Shown piece after piece: positions 6,400-10,054 of a stretch of 10,054 nucleotides of DNA (within the stretch, counting starts at the first letter, position 1; each line of letters starts with the position of its first letter). Source of the DNA: Candidatus Helarchaeota archaeon. Its GTDB lineage: Archaea > Asgardarchaeota > Lokiarchaeia > Helarchaeales > HEL-GB-A. Made by a program: the position numbers and the translations under genes. The stretch spans positions 1-10,054 of the forward strand of contig JABXJU010000165.1 in NCBI GenBank assembly GCA_013375405.1, read 5' to 3'. The notes beneath the pieces were generated by a model. It made no database searches. It worked only from the letters and a program-made list of their open reading frames with translations, and was not told the origin of the DNA.

Positions 6400-6432
6400 A
6401 AATCTTGAAATACAATTTTCCATTCAAGATTT
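6400..6432 (+). terminator. Perfect 10-bp hairpin after the nitroreductase gene
   Basis: The arms aaatcttgaa (6400-6409) and ttcaagattt (6423-6432) are exact reverse complements around a 13-nt loop, starting 14 nt after the nitroreductase stop. No long T-tract follows, so it may be a 3'-end stabilising stem or processing site rather than a true terminator. Confidence 0.45.
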
Positions 6433-6722
6433 CTAACAATTAATATTTCTCAGAAAGATACTATTCTCTCAACTTTTTCTCATGTTTCAAATTGAAGTAG
6501 AAGGAAAGGGAAGATATTATAAGGAGTTGGATTACTTGAAAAAAACAAGAGTAACAAGATTTTTAAAAAATTTCTAAATTCGATATAATTTTATTGGTTC
6601 TCATATTATTGAATATTAAAAAATTCGCTTCAATTCACTTGTTGTTTGCTTGAAATGTTCAAACTGAACTTCAAAAATATATAATCAGTATTGCCTTAGA
6701 TTTAATTATTAATCAGTAAGGA
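6433..6722. other. AT-rich intergenic region, no convincing gene
   Basis: This is most of the 366-nt gap between the nitroreductase and antitoxin genes. It holds a 31-codon frame (6482-6577) without a ribosome binding site, a TATA-like block aaatatataa (6675-6684), and a 9-bp direct repeat taatcagta at 6682-6690 and 6710-6718, 28 nt apart, which could be part of the antitoxin-gene control region. I see no RNA gene here. Confidence 0.4.
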
Positions 6723-6753
6723 ATATAAGGTAATCCACATATTTACCTTATAT
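6723..6753 (+). promoter_or_regulatory. Operator-like palindrome covering TATA element and antitoxin start codon
   Basis: Arms atataaggtaa (6723-6733) and ttaccttatat (6743-6753) are exact reverse complements, 11 bp each around 9 nt. The right arm includes the first two bases of the ATG at 6752. The left arm contains a TATA-like atataag centred about 26 nt before the ATG, so the transcript may be leaderless. A ribbon-helix-helix antitoxin binding here would block TBP, which fits the autorepression known for such modules; the same stem in RNA could hide the start codon. Binding itself is inferred. Confidence 0.6.
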
Positions 6754-7000
6754 GAGAAAAATGACAAATATGACTTTTTCAATTCCAGATGAAATTCATA
6801 AAAAAATGAAGGAACATCCAGAGATAAAATGGAGCCAAATCGCTCGAAGTGCATTGATTAAATACATTGAGAATCTAGAGCTAGCAGAAGAAATTGTTTC
6901 TAAAAGTACTCTTAAAATAGAAGATGTCGAAGAAATAGGTGCAGAAATAAAAAGAAAAGCATGGGAATTACATAAGAAACGAATGGAAGACCTGCGATAA
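6752..7000 (+). CDS. VapB-like antitoxin (ribbon-helix-helix type)
   Basis: This 82-residue protein begins with a beta-strand and two helices, MTFSIPDEIHKKMKEHPEIK then WSQIARSALIKYIENLE, the pattern of archaeal VapB antitoxins with a ribbon-helix-helix DNA-binding fold. The charged C-terminal part (about 45-82, KIEDVEEIGAEIKRKAWELHKKRMEDLR) would wrap around the toxin. It should neutralise the PIN protein encoded next and repress the shared promoter, consistent with the palindrome over its start. The stop TAA shares one base with the toxin ATG (TAATG), implying translational coupling. Met1, Met4 and Met7 are all possible starts; I keep Met1 because the promoter geometry points to it. No Shine-Dalgarno is visible. 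The family name is inferred from fold pattern and partner. Confidence 0.85.
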   Translation: MRKMTNMTFSIPDEIHKKMKEHPEIKWSQIARSALIKYIENLELAEEIVSKSTLKIEDVEEIGAEIKRKAWELHKKRMEDLR

Positions 7001-7410
7001 TGAAATTAGTCATTAACACAAATATTCTAAAATCAGGATTGATAAACCAATCAACGACGAGAAAAATTTTATTTAATCCAAAATTTTACCTTTACCTTCC
7101 TGAATTCTTATTAAATGAATTAGCTAAGCATTTACCAGAAATTGTACAAAAATCTAATCTTGATATTGATGAAATTAAAAAACTCATTAATTTATTTCTT
7201 GAAAACCTTAAAATCGTTCCATTTAAGGAATATGAAGATCAACTCACTAAAGCCACTGATATAATAGGACAAATTGATGAGAAAGATGTTCCATTCGTAG
7301 CTGTTGCCCTAGCAATAACAAATGATGGTATCTGGTCCAACGATAAACATTTTCAAAAACAGAGCGTAATAAAGATTTATACTACTGAAGATTTAATTTC
7401 ACACTTATGA
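7000..7410 (+). CDS. VapC-like PIN-domain protein (putative toxin RNase)
   Basis: This 136-residue protein is a PIN-domain ribonuclease fold, expected to cut RNA with Mg2+ or Mn2+ when freed from its antitoxin. The N-terminal strand and motif read KLVINTNILKSGL, where the family norm is VxDTN, so the first catalytic Asp is Asn6 (codon AAC). The remaining acidic positions are present: E40 (LLNELAKH), D96 (DEKDVPFVAVALA) and D115 (IWSNDKHF). Three of four metal ligands therefore remain; activity may be reduced, lost, or adjusted as a subfamily trait. It overlaps the antitoxin stop by one base. The oligo-T stretches just after the stop (7411-7415, 7426-7430) may end the transcript. Its last 29 bases overlap a doubtful minus-strand frame. 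Confidence 0.87.
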   Translation: MKLVINTNILKSGLINQSTTRKILFNPKFYLYLPEFLLNELAKHLPEIVQKSNLDIDEIKKLINLFLENLKIVPFKEYEDQLTKATDIIGQIDEKDVPFVAVALAITNDGIWSNDKHFQKQSVIKIYTTEDLISHL

Positions 7411-7594
7411 TTTTTATTCTTAACATTTTTATAATACAATCAAATTTAGTTCCTTTATATTCAATTGGCGAAAAATTATCAATAATTTCTTCTTTTGGAA
7501 GAAGATTTTCCTTATGAAAGCTTAAATTTTCCATTATGGTCGCCTCAACTTCCCCCTCTAACGGATGTTTATATTTCTCCCTTAACGTTTTCAC
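7382..7594 (-). CDS. Doubtful small protein or gene remnant
   Basis: A 70-codon frame begins at GTG 7594 and reads TLREKYKHPLEGEVEATIME and onwards, charged and protein-like, with no family I recognise. The frame stays open upstream to 7699 and adds a hydrophobic stretch, TAPILFTYGVPITLIAV, that looks like a membrane helix leading straight into the 70 residues. No ATG, GTG, TTG or ribosome binding site serves that longer form, and none is clear for the GTG. It lies directly downstream of the polytopic membrane-protein gene in another frame and overlaps the PIN gene by 29 bp at its 3' end. It may be a truncated remnant, a frameshifted downstream gene, or chance. Confidence 0.3.
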   Translation of the reverse strand: MKTLREKYKHPLEGEVEATIMENLSFHKENLLPKEEIIDNFSPIEYKGTKFDCIIKMLRIKIISVKLNLQ

Positions 7595-7668
7595 AGCGAT
7601 TAACGTTATAGGAACGCCATAAGTGAATAATATCGGCGCGGTTTTCCAGGGAGTCTCTGACCTAAGAC

Positions 7669-9045
7669 CTAGCGATTTGCACGCTTCCTGTTGCGTTTAT
7701 ATAAGTTGTAGTAGAATTCGGCGATGATTAAGGTTTTGGCAACAATGGGGAGAAAGATAATGTACCATTCGTAATCTGAAAGGGAATTAACATGGGTAAG
7801 GGTAAGAATAATGAAAACAATGAAAATGATGATGTGCAAGGGGATGATCCTAGTCTTATAGAAACCTTCGGACAGGACTCGAGGGCGTTCTGGTAGGGGT
7901 TCCGAGGAGGTCATGGAGGAATAAGGGTCTGGCGGTAAGGATTTCCAATATTTGGATAAATTTTCACTGGAAGTGAGATAAAACGTGTCGCCGAACATTA
8001 AGAGTACTACTAGATAGAGCCAGGCCACGGAAAATTCTGTGGATGAAAATTGAGTTAATTGACTGAGGAAAAAGAGGGCAAGGAGCGACTGGGAGAGGCT
8101 GATCGTGAGATAATATTTTTGAAATTTGGCTATAATTTCCTCGGGAACGGATTTATATTCCACAAATTTCTCCCAGAGAAAGTAGTATTCAAAGTAAGAG
8201 GTGAAACTTACAATAAGAAAATTGAATGCAAGTAGGATTTCGATGGCTGAGCCCGTCGATCCAAACAATACGATGGAAATTAGATAAAGGCTTCCGAAGA
8301 TTAATAAGAACACATAAAAGATGGCTCGAATTAATACTAATGGTTTCAAGATGGCGAGATTTCGTTTGGCGAGGTATGGGCCTGCGCCCGAAACAAGGAT
8401 CGTGGCGACCACCATTCCGATTGTAAAGCCGAGTAGAACATTCTCTGAGAGGCCCCACAAATTCATAGAAAAAAATAGATAGGTAAATATATAGATAAAA
8501 TAGACCCCCAAGAAACCGTACCAGCCAATTAAAAAATTTATAATATAGGATTTAGGTTCAGTTCTTTGCTCTACAAGGCGTTTAGCCTCGTGAAGCTCTT
8601 CGATTTCGACTTTCGCTTTTTGGAAATTGATGATCGCCCAATCTATAATTCTGCGTCTGGATTCGGTCTCCCATTTGTATCCTTGGACTAAAACGATAAT
8701 AAAGTAGGGGATCATTACAGCGATTGCGATCCATACGTTGAAATAGATAATAAAAACAATCAAAGTTACTGGGATGAGCGTTAAGATCACTTTTTTCATA
8801 GTTTTAATGCGGTAAATCTGTAATTCGTCAGGTATCGTTATTAATTCCATTGGAATGTTACATTTTTTGCATGTTAGGGGCATAATTTTTTCCCAGACCA
8901 TGTCAAATTTCGCCGATTCACAGGTCGAACAAAATGCAAATTGCTTTTGAACTATACGGGGTATAAGGTGATAATAAATAAGGAGGGGAATGGCCAAAGC
9001 CCCGCTCATAAAAAGAATCAGGAAGAAATCTAAGGAACCACCTAT
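7669..9045 (-). CDS. Polytopic membrane protein with N-terminal zinc ribbon, probable AUA start
   Basis: From ATG 9009 this is 446 residues; I extend it 12 codons to AUA 9045. Numbered from the ATG, a hydrophobic start (1-17) leads to a zinc ribbon, C27-S-T-C30 and C47-K-K-C50, then about ten further membrane helices (from about 72 to the end) and a basic tail, LYKRNRKRANR. A helical charged loop, KAKVEIEELHEAKRLVEQR, lies between the third and fourth helices. The added codons encode GGSLDFFLILF, which completes the first helix, and GAGGGTGGT lies 5 nt before the AUA, while no Shine-Dalgarno precedes the ATG. I do not recognise the family; the ribbon may bind a protein or nucleic acid at the inner face. 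It is divergent from the PH-like gene at 9202. Confidence 0.82.
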   Translation of the reverse strand: MGGSLDFFLILFMSGALAIPLLIYYHLIPRIVQKQFAFCSTCESAKFDMVWEKIMPLTCKKCNIPMELITIPDELQIYRIKTMKKVILTLIPVTLIVFIIYFNVWIAIAVMIPYFIIVLVQGYKWETESRRRIIDWAIINFQKAKVEIEELHEAKRLVEQRTEPKSYIINFLIGWYGFLGVYFIYIFTYLFFSMNLWGLSENVLLGFTIGMVVATILVSGAGPYLAKRNLAILKPLVLIRAIFYVFLLIFGSLYLISIVLFGSTGSAIEILLAFNFLIVSFTSYFEYYFLWEKFVEYKSVPEEIIAKFQKYYLTISLSQSLLALFFLSQLTQFSSTEFSVAWLYLVVLLMFGDTFYLTSSENLSKYWKSLPPDPYSSMTSSEPLPERPRVLSEGFYKTRIIPLHIIIFIVFIILTLTHVNSLSDYEWYIIFLPIVAKTLIIAEFYYNLYKRNRKRANR

Positions 9046-9059
9046 CGTTTACCACCCTC
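9043..9059 (-). promoter_or_regulatory. Ribosome binding site pointing to an AUA start for the zinc-ribbon membrane protein
   Basis: The minus strand reads GAGGGTGGT (9059-9051), AAACG, then ATA (9045-9043), in frame with the gene and right after an in-frame TAA (9051-9049). The first ATG, 36 nt downstream, has no such site. Confidence 0.4.
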
Positions 9060-9089
9060 GCACGTGAGATAATTAGCTTCAGAAAAGGA

Positions 9090-9112
9090 TACTATAAAAA
9101 GTTATATAAAAT
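9090..9112. promoter_or_regulatory. TATA-like blocks between the divergent membrane-protein genes
   Basis: The sequence actataaaaagttatataaa has two TATA-like cores. On the minus strand, ttttatag near 9095 is about 50 nt from the AUA at 9045; on the plus strand, ttatataaa near 9106 is about 95 nt from the ATG at 9202. Both assignments rest on spacing and composition only. Confidence 0.35.
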
Positions 9113-9201
9113 TAATTCATCTAGAAGTAGGTTAAAAATGAAGATATTTGGAAAGTTTTTAATAATAGCATCTGATTGATATTTAAATAATCAAAGAGGG
9201 A

Positions 9202-9861
9202 ATGTTAAAACTGGAAGAGAACCATGCTATTTTATGGGAAGGGACGATTTCTTCAAACTATAAAAAATTTGTAATTATTATTTATTTTATAATAGGTTTA
9301 TCAGCTCATTTAGTGCTCTCTTTTAGTCTTTCTATCCCTCTCGAAGAGTTTATTCTATACCTCTTGATTTATCTAATTTTTATACTTTCGCTTAGTTTTT
9401 TATTGTATTATAGGTGGCATCCACAATATCGGGTGACTCCTAATAAATTAATAAGTAAAAAACGGGATTTTTTAGGAAGGTGGCGAACAAAATCACTGGC
9501 TATAAAAAAAATCAAAACGATATATATCGTTAAATCTAAAAGATTAAAGGATACTTTCCATTTTTTTCAAAAAACCGTTGAAGAACTCTTTAAGGAGCAT
9601 CGACATCCCAAAATAAAAGTCTTTAATGCTGACCAAAAAAACAATAAAAATAGTTTTAATAAGGAATCTCGGTATCCCAAAATAAAATTTTTAGAAAAAT
9701 TAGAAAAATTCTTTAAGAGAGAACTTCTCCCAATCATATCGAAGGAAAAATTTTATTTTGAACGTATAGACTCTCCAAATGAATTATTAACGGTTCTTCA
9801 ATCCTTAATTCCCATTAAAAAACATCCAACTTGGGAAAATACATATGAAAGGGCTGGGTAA
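9202..9861 (+). CDS. Two-helix membrane protein with bacterial PH-like (DUF304/bPH2) domain
   Basis: The order is a short N-terminus with ENHAILWEGT, two membrane helices (about 23-45 and 50-70), then QYRVTPNKLISKKRDFLGRW with LAIKKIKTIYIVKS. This is the strand pattern of bPH2/DUF304 proteins, in which a tyrosine-threonine 'YxvT' strand follows the second helix. The closing IDSPNELLTVLQSLI matches the family's final strand and helix. Between them is an unusual basic insert of about 75 residues with a repeated segment, KEHRHPKIKVF (131-141) and KESRYPKIKFL (154-164). Relatives are membrane proteins of mostly unknown role. The ATG is only one base after gaggg (9196-9200), too close for normal use, so the true start may be CTG 9211 or initiation may be unusual. 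A 13-codon frame (9138-9179) lies just upstream. Confidence 0.85.
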   Translation: MLKLEENHAILWEGTISSNYKKFVIIIYFIIGLSAHLVLSFSLSIPLEEFILYLLIYLIFILSLSFLLYYRWHPQYRVTPNKLISKKRDFLGRWRTKSLAIKKIKTIYIVKSKRLKDTFHFFQKTVEELFKEHRHPKIKVFNADQKNNKNSFNKESRYPKIKFLEKLEKFFKRELLPIISKEKFYFERIDSPNELLTVLQSLIPIKKHPTWENTYERAG

Positions 9862-10033
9862 TTCTAAACGATTAAAAATTGAAATACGTTCGAAACCGAT
9901 TATTTATAAAAAATTTATTAAGTCAGGAATTTAGACTGATAAACTCCTTTAAAGAATTGCCAGACGCCTTTAATTTTGATATATATTAAATATATTTTTT
10001 CACCGTGATATTTTGGAATCTAAAAGTCATAGT
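9862..10033. other. AT-rich intergenic region with TATA-like blocks
   Basis: No gene is visible here. A block ttatttataaaa (9900-9911) follows cgaaacc, a purine-rich stretch of the kind seen upstream of archaeal TATA boxes, and a second block tattaaatata (9984-9994) lies about 45 nt before the ATG at 10034. No terminator is clear after the stop at 9861. Confidence 0.3.
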
Positions 10034-10054
10034 ATGAAAAGTATGAACGGGATG
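10034..10054 (+). CDS. Possible first codons of a further gene (runs off the window)
   Basis: ATG at 10034 opens a frame of seven codons (MKSMNGM) to the window edge, with further ATG codons at 10043 and 10052. The TATA-like block at 9984-9994 would start a transcript about 20 nt upstream. There is no clear Shine-Dalgarno and too little sequence to judge coding. Confidence 0.2.

Noticed and set aside
6482..6577. 31-codon plus-strand frame in the nitroreductase-antitoxin spacer
   Set aside because: It has no Shine-Dalgarno or TATA at a suitable distance and no recognisable similarity; kept only as a note.
9138..9179. 13-codon frame (MKIFGKFLIIASD) as a gene
   Set aside because: It is too short to support as a protein; it may be a leader peptide, so it is mentioned only with the downstream gene.
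9883..9900. gttcgaaacc resembling a tRNA T-loop
   Set aside because: The flanking bases do not form a T stem and there is no acceptor, D or anticodon arm around it.
1..10054. CRISPR array, insertion sequence or rRNA/tRNA genes
   Set aside because: I looked for regularly spaced repeats, transposase motifs, terminal inverted repeats and conserved RNA elements and found none.

Overview
The window most likely comes from an Asgard archaeon (Lokiarchaeia/Heimdallarchaeia type). The main evidence is a eukaryote-like small GTPase at 5144-5683 that mixes Arf-family and Rag/Gtr-family motifs. Other support is the archaeal promoter style (TATA elements about 25-55 nt upstream of starts, some arranged for leaderless transcripts), oligo-T terminators, an Ig/FN3-like surface protein with a C-terminal membrane anchor, and an archaeal-type antitoxin/PIN pair. 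Base composition is mostly AT-rich. The first 348 bases are clearly richer in GC (about 54% in the stretch I counted), and parts of the gene at 7669-9045 are also higher. The lineage is inferred; there is no rRNA, tRNA or phylogenetic marker here.

Layout. 1-348 is the 3' end of a surface-protein gene, closed by a hairpin and T-tract. 582-1376 (minus) is a two-membrane-segment protein with a beta-rich centre, divergent from a three-gene plus-strand operon at 1534-3878: an EctA-like GNAT acetyltransferase, a 450-residue protein with a helical stalk and two terminal membrane helices, and a low-molecular-weight protein tyrosine phosphatase. The phosphatase gene overlaps by 4 bp, tail to tail, a minus-strand polytopic membrane protein (3875-4441). 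Upstream of that on the minus strand lie a second GNAT acetyltransferase (4515-5111, apparently started from AUA) and the Arf/Rag-like GTPase (5144-5683), probably co-transcribed. A nitroreductase (5834-6385) diverges from the GTPase. After an AT-rich spacer comes a VapBC-type module (6752-7410) with an 11-bp-arm palindrome on its start codon. 7382-7594 is a doubtful small reading frame. 7669-9045 (minus) is a large polytopic membrane protein with a zinc ribbon. 9202-9861 is a two-helix membrane protein resembling bacterial PH-like (DUF304/bPH2) proteins. The right edge may hold the first codons of another gene.

How the genes relate. Membrane proteins dominate (six of twelve well-supported genes). 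The GTPase-GNAT pair and the GNAT-membrane protein-phosphatase operon both couple protein-modification or switch enzymes to nearby membrane proteins, which suggests signalling at the membrane, but no pathway can be assigned from sequence alone. The strongest points for follow-up are the mosaic GTPase motifs, two genes whose frames run upstream of the first ATG to a well-spaced Shine-Dalgarno/AUA pair, the Asp-to-Asn change at the first catalytic position of the PIN protein, and the uncharacterised operon at 582-3878.
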